NCBI GenBank assembly: GCA_946476985.1
Contig: CAMKWS010000004.1
Location: 100,328-164,327 of the forward strand
Direction of reading: 5' to 3'
DNA: 64,000 bases
From: an uncultured Acetobacteraceae bacterium
GTDB lineage: Bacteria; Pseudomonadota; Alphaproteobacteria; Acetobacterales; Acetobacteraceae
In this document: piece by piece, positions 27,242 through 36,852 of the stretch
How positions within the stretch are numbered: the first letter of the stretch is position 1
Layout: each line of letters starts with the position of its first letter
The notes under the pieces: model-generated
Database searches by the model: none
Told to the model about the DNA's origin: nothing
Seen by the model: the letters and a program-made list of their open reading frames with translations, nothing else
Translations under genes and position numbers: made by a program

Positions 27242-27372
27242 AAGTGAGACCTATAGAGGAAGGGCGTTTCATCATTTTTTAATTTTTGGTGGATGTCCTT
27301 CAAAAACGATGACTCTACGCCTATAGAAGTAGAGCGTTTTATGTGTCGCTATTATTACAAAGGCGTTTGCTG

Positions 27373-27912
27373 ATGTCGTTTCAAGACCCTGCCCCGTTGG
27401 ACCTCAAGCGTTATATTCGCGAGGTGCCTGATTTTCCTAAGCCGGGGATTCTTTTTTACGATATTTCCTCGCTGATCCGTAATCCAGAGGCATGGCAAGT
27501 GGCGACAGGGCGACTTGCCCAAGAGGTATCTCGCTTCCAGCCAGATCTTTTGGCAGGGATTGAGAGTCGGGGTTTTCTTACAGCAGCTCCTTTAGCAACA
27601 CGTCTTGGTTGTGGGTTTACAATGTTGCGTAAGCCCGGAAAGCTTCCCGGTGAGACAATCTCTCACCGTTATAGCCTCGAATATGGTGAGGATGAGCTTC
27701 ATATCCAGGCAGATGCTATTAAGCCTGGGCAGCGTGTCGTGGTTCTGGATGACCTTTTGGCAACAGGTGGTACATTGGCAGCCTCTATCCATTTACTGCG
27801 TAAGGCAGGCGCTGAGGTTGTTGGTGCTTCTGTGATGATTGAGCTGCTTGGCCTAGAAGGTCGTAAGAAGATTGATGTTCCCGTCACATCTCTTTTAACG
27901 TACGACGATTAA
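27373..27912 (+). CDS. apt: Adenine phosphoribosyltransferase
   Basis: Salvages adenine to AMP using PRPP. The protein is 179 residues. It starts [22 protein letters not shown], the APT hallmark, and has [14 protein letters not shown]. The PRPP-binding loop is [19 protein letters not shown] (about 120-138). ATG 27373 matches family length; an in-frame upstream frame from 27343 would add ten residues without similarity. It stands alone, about 130 bp after the efflux gene and 95 bp before hrpB. Confidence 0.95.
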   Translation: MSFQDPAPLDLKRYIREVPDFPKPGILFYDISSLIRNPEAWQVATGRLAQEVSRFQPDLLAGIESRGFLTAAPLATRLGCGFTMLRKPGKLPGETISHRYSLEYGEDELHIQADAIKPGQRVVVLDDLLATGGTLAASIHLLRKAGAEVVGASVMIELLGLEGRKKIDVPVTSLLTYDD

Positions 27913-28007
27913 TATCCTCACCAGCTCGGGCGGCTACCATCCTATGGTAGGGGGTATCCCTCATTATAGGGTGGCCCGCATGTATTGGAGCAAGAGACAG
28001 AGATATA

Positions 28008-30476
28008 ATGCACAAGCTTCCCGTAGCAGATATTCTCCCTGAGTTACTGCGTATTTTACAGACAGGGAGTAATGCTGTTCTGGTAGCGCCACCAGGAGCT
28101 GGGAAGACTACAACTGTTCCTCTCGCTATTTTAACAGAGCGGTCTTCGTGGTTGGGGGAGGGGCGTATTCTACTGGTGGAACCCCGGCGTGTGGCAGTGC
28201 GGGCAGCGGCACAGCGTATGGCGGCATTGCGGGGTGAGGTGCCAGGTGGTGTGGTTGGTTATCGCACACGGGTAGATAAGGCTGCTTCATCCGCAACGCG
28301 TATTGAGGTGATTACCGAAGGTCTTCTTGTACGCCGCCTTCTTGCTGATCCTTTGTTAGAAGGTGTGAGTGTCATCTTATTTGATGAGGTGCATGAACGC
28401 TCTCTTGATGGTGATACGGCATTAGGTTTTTGCCGTGATGTACAACAAAGTCTGCGCCCAGATTTACGTCTTGTGGCGATGTCTGCCACATTGGATGGCG
28501 GCATTTTTACACACGCCTTGCAAGCTCCTCTTATTGAAAGTGATGGTCGGCAATTCCCTGTTGAGATACGTTACCGACGTGACATCGCTCATTTGCGAGA
28601 TTTAGCGTCCTCTTGTGCGCATGCCATCACACAGGCATGGCATGAGGAAGAAGGCTCTATTCTCGCATTCTTACCCGGAGTGGGGGAAATTCGCCGGGTT
28701 CAGACATTATTGGGGGATGATTTACCTGTTTTCCCACTTTATGGGGAACAAACAGTTGAGGAGCAGGCTCGTGCGCTGGCCCCAGAATCAGGGCGGCGTA
28801 TCGTGCTGGCAACGTCCATTGCAGAAACCTCTGTCACTGTGCCGGGGGTGCGTGTGGTTGTAGATGGTGGATGGCGCCGCCTGCCACAGCGAGATACGAG
28901 TACGGGATTATCTCGGTTACATACGCGTCGTATTTCTCGGGCCACAGCGGAGCAACGTGCGGGGCGTGCTGGTCGTGAAGCGCCAGGGGTGACTATTCGT
29001 CTCTGGTCAGAGATGACGCAACGTAGTTTGATAGTTCAGGAAGTTCCTGCCATTCGAGAAGCAGATTTATGTGATTTTTCTCTCGTAGCAGCAGCATGGC
29101 AGCAGGCAGTGGGGACGGCACCTTCATCCCTACCATTGATTGAACCTGTTCCTGAGGGGGGGCTTTCTGCGGCCCAATCATTGCTTCAATTTATAGGAGC
29201 ATTGAATAAAGATAATACATTGACACAGTTAGGCCATGACATGGTCGGCTTTGGCACACATCCTCGGTTAGCTGCTATTTTATGCGCTGCACGAACAGAG
29301 GCAGAACAGTGTATAGCCGCATGTATCGCAGCTATCTTAGAGGAGCGTGATCCTTTTGCTGGGCGTGCGGGACAGTCCGAAGTGATGTCGGGGGATCTCC
29401 GCCTGCGTTTAAAGCTTTTTATGGGGGAAGACGCTCGCGTGCCTCGGCATATATCCCGTCAGCTACGCTATGCGGCGCGGCGTTTTTTACAGCGTGCAGG
29501 TCTTGCGCTTAAGGGAGATGATTTTACTGACTTCGTTGCAGAAGGAATATCTGGCACCTGTGTTGGGCGGCTTGTGGCGGCAGGTTTCCCTGATCGTCTC
29601 GCTCAAAGAACGAGTCATGAAGGGCGATATAGGCTTGCAGGCGGCGGTAGTGCCCGCATAGGAGCAGCCGATCCTTTAGTGAAGGAATCTCTCTTAGCCG
29701 GGGCGGCGTTTCATGTGCGGCGGGGAACAGATATGACCCTTGCTGCCCCTATCAGCGTGGCTGACCTGCCTGTAGCTATACAAGCCGGGATGAACGAACA
29801 GAGAGAGGCAAGTCTTGATGGTGTATCGGGCAAGGTGATTGTGCGCCAGCGCCTTCGCTTAGGGAATCTTGTCTTGCAAGATAAACATATTCCCGCGGAG
29901 GCTGAGGATATTACGACGGCTTTGTTGCAAAAAGTAGGGTCAGACCTTCGGCGCCATTTGGAGTGGACAAATGAAGCCTGTCAATTTCAAGCTCGGGTAG
30001 CCTTAGCGCGGGCACATTATGCTCCTCACCTACCTGATCTTGCAGATGAAGTATTGGCGCAGTCTATGGTATGGCTAGAGCCATGGCTCGCAGGGTTAGA
30101 TAGATTAAGCCAAGTTAAAGAGATTGATTTGCTTGCTGTTTTCCAAGCGATGTTGAGTTACGAAGATCAGCAAGAACTGGGCCGCCAGCTTCCTTCACAT
30201 GCTGTATTGAAATCGGGAAAAAAGCGGATTGATTATACAACTGTTGTACCGTCTCTCTCTGCCCGTGCGCAGGATTTTTACGGTATGACACAGCTGCCCC
30301 GATTAGTTGGAGGAAGTGTTCAGTTACATGCCACTTTACTCTCCCCTGCGGGGAGACCGCAGGCGGTTACGGCAGATTTAGAACAGTTTTGGAAATCTGG
30401 TTGGCTAGATATGCGGCGGGATATGCGGGGACGGTACCCTAAACATAAATGGCCAGAAAATCCTGCCATCGAATAA
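28008..30476 (+). CDS. hrpB: ATP-dependent helicase HrpB
   Basis: An 822-residue DExH-box RNA helicase-like protein of the HrpB family. Its bacterial role remains poorly defined. Walker A is APPGAGKTTT (28-37) and motif II reads FDEVH (125-129), where most members have DEFH. Motif III is SATLDG. The C-terminal helicase lobe has VLATSIAETSVTVPGV and QRAGRAGREAPG (motif VI). The C-terminal HrpB domain includes RDMRGRYPKHKWPENP at the end, the family's closing motif. ATG 28008 is the only sensible start. It is followed by a 275-bp gap. Confidence 0.95.
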   Translation: MHKLPVADILPELLRILQTGSNAVLVAPPGAGKTTTVPLAILTERSSWLGEGRILLVEPRRVAVRAAAQRMAALRGEVPGGVVGYRTRVDKAASSATRIEVITEGLLVRRLLADPLLEGVSVILFDEVHERSLDGDTALGFCRDVQQSLRPDLRLVAMSATLDGGIFTHALQAPLIESDGRQFPVEIRYRRDIAHLRDLASSCAHAITQAWHEEEGSILAFLPGVGEIRRVQTLLGDDLPVFPLYGEQTVEEQARALAPESGRRIVLATSIAETSVTVPGVRVVVDGGWRRLPQRDTSTGLSRLHTRRISRATAEQRAGRAGREAPGVTIRLWSEMTQRSLIVQEVPAIREADLCDFSLVAAAWQQAVGTAPSSLPLIEPVPEGGLSAAQSLLQFIGALNKDNTLTQLGHDMVGFGTHPRLAAILCAARTEAEQCIAACIAAILEERDPFAGRAGQSEVMSGDLRLRLKLFMGEDARVPRHISRQLRYAARRFLQRAGLALKGDDFTDFVAEGISGTCVGRLVAAGFPDRLAQRTSHEGRYRLAGGGSARIGAADPLVKESLLAGAAFHVRRGTDMTLAAPISVADLPVAIQAGMNEQREASLDGVSGKVIVRQRLRLGNLVLQDKHIPAEAEDITTALLQKVGSDLRRHLEWTNEACQFQARVALARAHYAPHLPDLADEVLAQSMVWLEPWLAGLDRLSQVKEIDLLAVFQAMLSYEDQQELGRQLPSHAVLKSGKKRIDYTTVVPSLSARAQDFYGMTQLPRLVGGSVQLHATLLSPAGRPQAVTADLEQFWKSGWLDMRRDMRGRYPKHKWPENPAIE

Positions 30477-30751
30477 TTACGAACATGCGAGGTATGGACA
30501 AGTGCATGGGGATGTGGGCACGGAGTAAATATTCTGCAGAGCATTTGGTGTAGTATATTGTTTTTATTGTAAGATTCTTTGAGGGGTTGTGTAATTTTTA
30601 ATAGGGAAAACCCTAGGTAAGAGAGCGTGTTCACATTGTTTTAGGCTGATCTAAGATTCGCCACTCTGTAAATTAATAAAGAATGTGTTAGACTTACGCC
30701 CGAGAAGGCTGCGGCAGTGTTTGCGTAGTATTTTGTGAAGTGGGGTTTACC

Positions 30752-32125
30752 ATGCTGCCGGACGTTAGGCGTGTGCTTTGGTCTGCGTGTATTCCAGCCC
30801 TTGTGAGTGGGGTGGTTGCTGCGGCCGTGTGCCTAATTTTATTGCCGAAGAAAGACAAGCCAGCAGCAACGGCGTCTTTAGCGCGTAATATGGCCCTTTA
30901 TAAGGCGGCGCATCATCCTCCAGTGCCGGTTTCATCCCCATTGGTTTTGCCGTCTGTTCAGCCGTTTCCTCCTGCAGCCAAAGCTCCAGTGGTCACGTCC
31001 GCTCAGGTGCGTGATGCTTTAAATTTACCAAGTTTTGCTCCGCTGGTGCATCAGGTGATTCCGGCTGTTGTGAATATCTCCATTTCGCATAGTCCTTCCG
31101 GTCAAGATGATGGCAGTGGGGATGGTGATGCGTCCCCTCAGGGCGTGGGAGGCCAAGGTGCTGATTCTTCATCTGATGTTGAGCCTGATGCACCCGCTGT
31201 AGCACCCCATCCAACGCCCAAGTCTCATTCTGTGGCTCCGCATACAGTGCGTAAAAAACGCCATGTGCATCAGCTTCATAATCTACGGAACATTCATCGT
31301 CGTGTCGTTCGCCCCGCAGATGATGATCTATCCGGTGCAGGCTCCGGCTTTGTTGTAGATGCCTCAGGCGTTATTGTAACGAACCGCCATGTGGTAGGTA
31401 ATGCCACACGGGTTATGGTTTCTTTATCTGATGGTCGGTCCTTACCTGCTCATATTTTGGGGGATGACCCCATGACAGATATTGCTGTGATTAAGGTTGA
31501 TAGTGAAACGCCACTTCCATGCGTTACATGGGGTGATAGTCATCAGGTTGAGATTGGTGACTGGGTTCTGGTTGCGGGTAACCCATTTGGGTTTGGTTCC
31601 TCTGTTACGGCAGGGATTGTTTCAGCTGTGGGGCGTGACTTAGGTATCGGCGCTTTGGATGACTTTATGCAGCTTGATGCCCCGATTAATCCGGGCAATT
31701 CCGGTGGTCCTGCCTTTAATTTGCAAGGACAAGTTGTTGCGGTGAATGCCGCAATTGCCTCTCCGAGTGATGGTTCTGTAGGGATTGGTTTTGGAATTCC
31801 TGCAGAGATTGTGGCGCCCGTTGTAGAGTCGATTGAGAAAACGGGCCATGTGGAGCATGGGTGGTTGGGTGTGACATTAAATGATGCCACATCACCTATG
31901 TGGATTGAGGATGTTGACCCTCATGGGGCTGCTTGGTTGGGTGGATTGCGTAAAAAAGACGCTATTCTGGCGATTGGGCATATCGCTGTGCATGATGCAC
32001 GTACGGTGCTTCGGAGCGTTGCTGCGGCGCATCCAGGTACTATCTTTAACTTCACAATTCGTCGTCATGGCGAGGTCATGACATTACCTGTAACCCTCGG
32101 TAAGCGCCCAGTAACTGATCTATAA
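30752..32125 (+). CDS. Membrane-anchored HtrA-type serine protease with His-rich insertion
   Basis: A 457-residue protein. An N-terminal hydrophobic segment (about 9-31) anchors it, with the rest in the periplasm. The trypsin-like domain has the catalytic triad His213 (VTNRHVV), Asp243 (MTDIAVIKV) and Ser317 (INPGNSGGPA), followed by a single C-terminal PDZ domain (about 360-457). That layout resembles DegS-like proteases. Between the anchor and the protease lies an unusual region at 114-186, rich in Ser, Asp, Pro and His, with many histidines at 154-183 (KSHSVAPHTVRKKRHVHQLH). ATG 30752 is preferred over GTG 30740. It faces the two-component operon convergently. Confidence 0.9.
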   Translation: MLPDVRRVLWSACIPALVSGVVAAAVCLILLPKKDKPAATASLARNMALYKAAHHPPVPVSSPLVLPSVQPFPPAAKAPVVTSAQVRDALNLPSFAPLVHQVIPAVVNISISHSPSGQDDGSGDGDASPQGVGGQGADSSSDVEPDAPAVAPHPTPKSHSVAPHTVRKKRHVHQLHNLRNIHRRVVRPADDDLSGAGSGFVVDASGVIVTNRHVVGNATRVMVSLSDGRSLPAHILGDDPMTDIAVIKVDSETPLPCVTWGDSHQVEIGDWVLVAGNPFGFGSSVTAGIVSAVGRDLGIGALDDFMQLDAPINPGNSGGPAFNLQGQVVAVNAAIASPSDGSVGIGFGIPAEIVAPVVESIEKTGHVEHGWLGVTLNDATSPMWIEDVDPHGAAWLGGLRKKDAILAIGHIAVHDARTVLRSVAAAHPGTIFNFTIRRHGEVMTLPVTLGKRPVTDL

Positions 32126-32149
32126 ACCAGCTACTGGAGCGTTTAGGTT

Positions 32150-32935
32150 TTAGGGTATAGAGGTTTCCTCGGCAGAGAGGCGAGCTTGTGCGCTAACATG
32201 TACGCTGACTGATTGTTCCTCTGCACTGCTCTGTGGCGGTGTGGTCATACGGCTCTCGGCAAAGAGTAATGTTGGATGGGGTGCTGATGGGAGATCATCA
32301 GGGATGGGGTCCGAGCCAATATGTACTTTTTCTAGCCCAATCAGAGATAAGCCAAGCGCACGAGCATCTTCTTCAGCTTGAAGACGAATTTTCTTAAGGG
32401 CACCAAGGCGTGCTTGCTCTTCTAGTTTTTGGCGTGTTGCTGGTGCGAGAGACCATTGCATATTATCAATGCTAAGGCCGAGTTTTTGGAGCTTTTCGGA
32501 CGCCTCTAGCAGGGTATTCTTGTCTGCTCCGCTAAGGATGATACTTTGACGTGCAGCCCAGACTTTCTGGTTCTTAGGAGCGTATTCTTCACGCACGCTA
32601 TAGTCACTCGTGAGACAGGTGATATTTTTATAGTTTTTTAAAAGAGTAGTTGCATCATTAATATGCTGATTCAGGTGCTGCTGTGCTGTGATGGCAGAGG
32701 CACTTTCAACATGTGCAGAGAAATATACACTGAGTGTATCTGCAACGGCGCGGGCTTCTTCCTGTACGGAGAAGCTTAACATTGTGATGTGAGGACGTGG
32801 GGCTGGGAGAGTGGTAATAACATTATCCCCATCCGTTGCTGCATATGCGGAGACAGAAAGAGCCGGCGTAATGCAAAAGCTGCATGCAAGGAAGGCCATG
32901 GCTTTAGATGCTCGTTTGTTATGATGATGTGTCAT
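32150..32935 (-). CDS. SIMPL-domain (DUF541) exported protein
   Basis: A 261-residue protein with a signal peptide (KAMAFLACSFCITPALSVSAYA, cleaved near residue 33) and the SIMPL/DUF541 fold. The signs are ITMLSFSVQEEARAVADTLSVYFSAHV at the start and alternating polar segments around AEEDARALGLSLIG and VHVSAQARLSAEE. Members are periplasmic or outer-membrane proteins of uncertain role; some protect against oxidative stress. The start is directly adjacent to the stop of the previous gene (TAAATG), so it is the last gene of the RR-HK operon. Confidence 0.85.
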   Translation of the reverse strand: MTHHHNKRASKAMAFLACSFCITPALSVSAYAATDGDNVITTLPAPRPHITMLSFSVQEEARAVADTLSVYFSAHVESASAITAQQHLNQHINDATTLLKNYKNITCLTSDYSVREEYAPKNQKVWAARQSIILSGADKNTLLEASEKLQKLGLSIDNMQWSLAPATRQKLEEQARLGALKKIRLQAEEDARALGLSLIGLEKVHIGSDPIPDDLPSAPHPTLLFAESRMTTPPQSSAEEQSVSVHVSAQARLSAEETSIP

Positions 32936-33298
32936 TTATTGAGCTTTCTTTTGGTGTTTTAATAAAACGAGTGCACGCCGCAATCTCACAATTCCACCGC
33001 GGATGTGGTTATTATGGCAGAGCATGTTTCCTCTTTGTTGAAGATGCAGCGCATCTTGCATAGCACCAACGGTAATATCATGTGGCATGCGCAGTTTTTC
33101 GTCTAAAGTTTGGTTTAGCTGTTCACAATAGGCAAGACTGTCTGTGGTGATGACCAGCGCTTGTGAGCCCACCGTGGTTAAAACGGGCTCAGAGGCGCTA
33201 AAAGCAGGAGACGTCACTTGTGTTATTGTGTTTTCAGCATGCCCCTGTAGAGGGAGAAGTAAAAGAACACTTAGCGAGAGAAAGACGAAAATGCGCAT
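32936..33298 (-). CDS. Small exported protein of the two-component operon
   Basis: A 120-residue protein from ATG 33298, beginning with a signal peptide (MRIFVFLSLSVLLLLPLQGHA). The mature part has two cysteines and a helical, basic C-terminus (RGGIVRLRRALVLLKHQKKAQ). An alternative start at 33403 would overlap the kinase stop by 8 bp (ATGACTAA) but would give a 35-residue extension ahead of the signal sequence. Neither start has a good ribosome site. I do not recognise the family. Being between the histidine kinase and the SIMPL gene, it may act in the same envelope response. Confidence 0.65.
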   Translation of the reverse strand: MRIFVFLSLSVLLLLPLQGHAENTITQVTSPAFSASEPVLTTVGSQALVITTDSLAYCEQLNQTLDEKLRMPHDITVGAMQDALHLQQRGNMLCHNNHIRGGIVRLRRALVLLKHQKKAQ

Positions 33299-33395
33299 GG
33301 CGGTATCATGCCACAGGAGAGAGCCTCTTGCAGACGGTGTTTGACTAAAACTTTGGTAATGCGCTTCTTCAGGGCTAACAGTATAGCGGGAGAAG

Positions 33396-34904
33396 TTAGT
33401 CATGGTTCTGTACCGGGTCAGTTAGCGCATGAGGATGGCTGGCCGCTGGAGTAAGGGGCAAGAAAAGTGTCACTTTTAGGCCAGGATTTGCTTGTGTGAG
33501 AGTCAATTTACCATGGTGTAGTCCTGTAACAGCCTGCACAAGGGAGAGGCCTAGGCCAGAGCCAGGAGTATGGCGTGCGCTTTCTGCCCGGAAGAATCTT
33601 TCATGAGCGCGAAGAATGTCTTCTTTATTCATTCCGGGGCCATGGTCACGTACACTAATCTCAATACCGGTAGGGGTTGAGGCTGCATGCCCTTTAGGCG
33701 TGATAGCTAATACAGGATGAGCGCTTAAAGTAAGTTCACTGCCCGCAGGAGAGAATTTAATGGCGTTATCTAAAAGGTTGGCTAACGCCTGCTGTAGCAT
33801 GCGTTCATCCCCATGTAAGGCGGGTAAAGGGGAGACATCTAACACGAGTTTAAGACCGGCATCCTCCGCAGAGGCTTCATAAAGTTCTGCCATATTACTG
33901 AGAAGATCATTTACATCCACCATTGTAAAAGCAGATCGCCGTGAACCTGCCTCAATTTGGGCAATACGAAGGAGTGCTTCGAAGATGCCTGTAATATGGT
34001 CAAGGTCGCAGATTGCCTTATCAACAGCACTGCGGAGAGCTTCTGTTGAGTTGGCAGAGGAAAGCGCATCTTCTAATTGGTTGCGCGCACGGGTGATGGG
34101 GGTGCGGAGGTCATGAGCAATGGCGTTAGAGACCTGACGTACCCCTTCCATAAGTCGGTTGATCCTGTCCAGCATGGTGTTAACAGGCTCGGCAACAAGG
34201 TCGGTTTCACTGCCAGTTAGGGCAATACGATGGCTGAGATCTCCACTTGCAACAGCAGAGGCTGTGCGTGCAATAGAGCCTACCATGCGGCGAAAGAGGT
34301 CACGCACAACCCAAGCCCCACCAAAGGCGAGAAGAGCGATCATTACGGCGCACCAAATAAGTGTGCGGGTAATGACTGTCCCTAATAAATACCGACCACG
34401 AATATCATGACCAATAATTAATTTATAACCGTGAGTCAGGTTATAGGCTTTAAATTCTGCAGGTGTTGTAAAACTATAACGCCGGATGGTGATCTCATAA
34501 AAATGGTTGATCCGTGTAATGGAAGCAGGCCAGCCGGGTAAATTCCCGGCAAGGCGGCGGCCATAACGGTCTATAAGAAGGTAGAGAGCATCATCATCAA
34601 CATTTTGCTCTAAACGTTCTTCAATGGCGTCACTTAAGGCTGGTGGGCCTCCATAGTTCCAATGTTCTCTAAGTTCTTGAGCATCTGTTTCAATAAAAGC
34701 ACGTACATGGTTATCAAGCAGATTGTTGCTGCTCCACCAAATGAAAGAAAGAAATAACGCAGCCGAGATGAGAAAGATCACCCCGTAAGCGAGTGCAAAA
34801 TTAAGCCCTGCGGAACGAATGGGCCAGCGCCCCTTTCGAACGTGAAAGGCTCGCTTCTTTTGAGAGGCGGTTATATCCGCCTCATGATGTCTCTCTTGTG
34901 CCAT
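33396..34904 (-). CDS. Sensor histidine kinase
   Basis: A 502-residue membrane sensor kinase. TM1 spans about 34-56 and TM2 about 175-200, enclosing a periplasmic domain of about 120 residues that could sense the stimulus. A HAMP region follows (RDLFRRMVGSIARTASAVA...), then the H box with phospho-acceptor His264 (NAIAHDLRTPITRAR). The ATP-binding domain has N box LANLLDNAIKFS and G boxes VRDHGPGMN and GSGLGLSLVQAV. It lies 21 bp after the response regulator. The input signal is unknown. Confidence 0.95.
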   Translation of the reverse strand: MAQERHHEADITASQKKRAFHVRKGRWPIRSAGLNFALAYGVIFLISAALFLSFIWWSSNNLLDNHVRAFIETDAQELREHWNYGGPPALSDAIEERLEQNVDDDALYLLIDRYGRRLAGNLPGWPASITRINHFYEITIRRYSFTTPAEFKAYNLTHGYKLIIGHDIRGRYLLGTVITRTLIWCAVMIALLAFGGAWVVRDLFRRMVGSIARTASAVASGDLSHRIALTGSETDLVAEPVNTMLDRINRLMEGVRQVSNAIAHDLRTPITRARNQLEDALSSANSTEALRSAVDKAICDLDHITGIFEALLRIAQIEAGSRRSAFTMVDVNDLLSNMAELYEASAEDAGLKLVLDVSPLPALHGDERMLQQALANLLDNAIKFSPAGSELTLSAHPVLAITPKGHAASTPTGIEISVRDHGPGMNKEDILRAHERFFRAESARHTPGSGLGLSLVQAVTGLHHGKLTLTQANPGLKVTLFLPLTPAASHPHALTDPVQNHD

Positions 34905-34925
34905 ATATGAAGGAATGCTGTGCGT

Positions 34926-35612
34926 TTAATCCTGCGGTGTGCGCAGAATATAGCCAGCATTACGAACAGTATGAATGATAGATGTCTTAAAGGGTTTATC
35001 GACCTTTTGTCGTAACCGTGAGACATGTACGTCAATTACGTTTGTCTGTGGATCAAAGTGATAATCCCATACTTTCTCAAGTAACATTGTACGGGTAACA
35101 ACTTGCCCTGCATGGCGCGCAAGAAATTCGAGTAGGCGGAATTCTCTTGGCTGTAGGTCAATCTTCTGCCCGTCACGCTGGACATCACGGGTAAGAAGAT
35201 CAAGCTTCAGGTCACCAACGGTGATGGTCGTTTCAGGGGCTGCATCTGCATTACCGCGCCGTCCTAAAGCTTCAACACGGGCTAGCAGCTCGGAGAAGGC
35301 AAAAGGTTTTGTAACATAGTCATCTCCCCCGGCGCGTAACCCATCAACACGGTCATCGACTTCTGAAAGGGCAGAGAGGAGAAGGACAGGAGTGTTATTT
35401 TTCTGGCCACGGAGTGTTTCAAGAATATTGAGGCCATCAATTCCACCGGGCAGCATCCGGTCGAGGATGATAATGTCATATTTCTCGCTAATGGCGAGAT
35501 AAAGCCCGTCTTTCCCGTTATCGGCTTGGTCCACATTATGGCCAGCTTCTTTAAGCCCTTTAAAGACAAAAGAGCGGACGGTAGGGTCATCCTCAACTAA
35601 TAAGATATGCAT
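34926..35612 (-). CDS. OmpR/PhoB-family response regulator
   Basis: A 228-residue transcriptional regulator. The receiver domain has Glu/Asp pair LLVEDDPTV, phospho-acceptor Asp51 (IIILDRMLPG) and Lys102 (DYVTKPF). The C-terminal winged helix ends HVSRLRQKVDKPFKTSIIHTVRNAGYILR. ATG 35612 is preceded by AGGCGG at 5-bp spacing; GTG 35618 is also in frame. It heads an operon with the histidine kinase and two small exported proteins, and probably regulates its own genes or envelope genes. Confidence 0.95.
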   Translation of the reverse strand: MHILLVEDDPTVRSFVFKGLKEAGHNVDQADNGKDGLYLAISEKYDIIILDRMLPGGIDGLNILETLRGQKNNTPVLLLSALSEVDDRVDGLRAGGDDYVTKPFAFSELLARVEALGRRGNADAAPETTITVGDLKLDLLTRDVQRDGQKIDLQPREFRLLEFLARHAGQVVTRTMLLEKVWDYHFDPQTNVIDVHVSRLRQKVDKPFKTSIIHTVRNAGYILRTPQD

Positions 35613-35760
35613 AGTCACCGCCTGTGAAAATCATGTTGGCAAGCAGGATAGCGAGAAGCTGAAAAAGAGGGAAGCCTGCCTTTTGTAGGTGTCTTGCTCC
35701 ACATTACGGACATGTTAGGGTACCCCCAACTTGGTGATTAGGTTTTATGGAGAATAAGTC

Positions 35761-36810
35761 ATGCAGTATAGACCACTTGGTAGAACTGGCCTTAGGGTAA
35801 GTGAAATTTGTCTTGGGACGATGACATTTGGTCAGCAAAATACCGAGGCCGAGGGGCATGCCCAGCTTGATATGGCGCTCGAACATGGCGTAAATTTCAT
35901 TGATACGGCAGAGCTATACTCCATCCCTCCACGTGCTGAAACACAAGGGGCGACAGAACGTATTGTCGGAAGCTGGCTAAAGGCTCGTGGTAATCGAGAT
36001 AAAGTCATTCTTGCCAGTAAGGTAACGGGACGCAGCAGTAATGACTGGTTTCGCCCTAATGGGGAGCTACCTCGCCTGACACCAAAGCAAATTCGTTATG
36101 CGATTGAAGGCTCATTAAAACGGTTAGGGACGGATTACCTCGATCTATATCAGCTGCATTGGCCAGATCGTAAAATTAATATTTTTGGTGAAGGTGGCAC
36201 GACTTTTCATAGTCTTTCAGATGCTGATGAAGTGCCAATCGCCGAGACGCTGGGCGCATTAGGTGAATTGGTGGCAGAAGGTAAGGTACGTCATGTTGGC
36301 TTGTCGAATGAAACGGCATGGGGTGTGTCTGAATTTTTGCGCGTCTCCCGCGAGGAGGATAAGCCACGTATTGCCTCCATCCAAAATGCTTATAACCTCC
36401 TTAACCGTACCTATGAGATGGGTTTAGCCGAGATGGGGCTGCGGGAAGATGTTAGCTTATTGGCTTATTCGCCTCTAGCGCAGGGTTATCTCACAGGAAA
36501 ATATCTCAATGGTGCTCGACCAGCCGGAGCACGCACAACATTGTTTAACCGTGGCCAACGTTATGAAAAACCGGGCGTGGATGATGCCATTAAGGCGTAT
36601 CAAGCGTTAGCGAAGGAAGCCGGGATTGATTTTGCACAGCTTTCCCTAGCTTTTGTTACTTCTCGTCCTTTTGTGACATCCAATATCATTGGTGCAACGA
36701 CAATGGAGCAACTTAAAATAGCGCTTACCTCTATTGAGGTGCAGCTTTCTCCTGAGCTGGAGGAGAAGATTAACGCTATTCATCAGCTTAATGCGAACCC
36801 CGCCCCATGA
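35761..36810 (+). CDS. Aldo/keto reductase
   Basis: A 349-residue NADPH-dependent oxidoreductase of the AKR fold, closest in outline to the Tas-type subgroup. Catalytic residues appear as DTAELYSIPP (Asp and Tyr), KVILASKVTG (Lys) and YLDLYQLHWPDR (His). The GIKRLGTDYLD-like segment reads GSLKRLGTDYLD. The C-terminal NADPH site appears in SNIIGATTMEQLK. Substrates of such enzymes are aldehydes or ketones; the specific one is unknown. ATG 35761 starts the gene. It is convergent with petC, and both end at a shared hairpin. Confidence 0.93.
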   Translation: MQYRPLGRTGLRVSEICLGTMTFGQQNTEAEGHAQLDMALEHGVNFIDTAELYSIPPRAETQGATERIVGSWLKARGNRDKVILASKVTGRSSNDWFRPNGELPRLTPKQIRYAIEGSLKRLGTDYLDLYQLHWPDRKINIFGEGGTTFHSLSDADEVPIAETLGALGELVAEGKVRHVGLSNETAWGVSEFLRVSREEDKPRIASIQNAYNLLNRTYEMGLAEMGLREDVSLLAYSPLAQGYLTGKYLNGARPAGARTTLFNRGQRYEKPGVDDAIKAYQALAKEAGIDFAQLSLAFVTSRPFVTSNIIGATTMEQLKIALTSIEVQLSPELEEKINAIHQLNANPAP

Positions 36811-36822
36811 TAATGGCGTGAT

Positions 36823-36852
36823 AAAAGAGGAGGGGTTACCCCTCCTCTTTTT
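36823..36852. terminator. Bidirectional terminator of the aldo/keto reductase and petC genes
   Basis: AAAAGAGGAGGGG and CCCCTCCTCTTTTT form a perfect 12-13 bp stem with a 3-nt loop, flanked by A and T runs. The right-hand arm lies inside the petC coding sequence, and the petC stop codon falls at the loop, so the last petC codons double as a terminator stem. Confidence 0.9.

Noticed and set aside
27313..27338. CTCTAC/GTAGAG hairpin followed by CGTTTT before apt, and a nearby degenerate copy of CCTATAGA at 27249.
   Set aside because: The stem is only 6 bp with a loop of about 10 and a short T run, and the repeat similarity is partial. Not enough for a terminator or repeat call.
27934..27950. 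CTACCAT/ATGGTAG hairpin between apt and hrpB.
   Set aside because: A perfect 7-bp stem but no T run, and no clear role.
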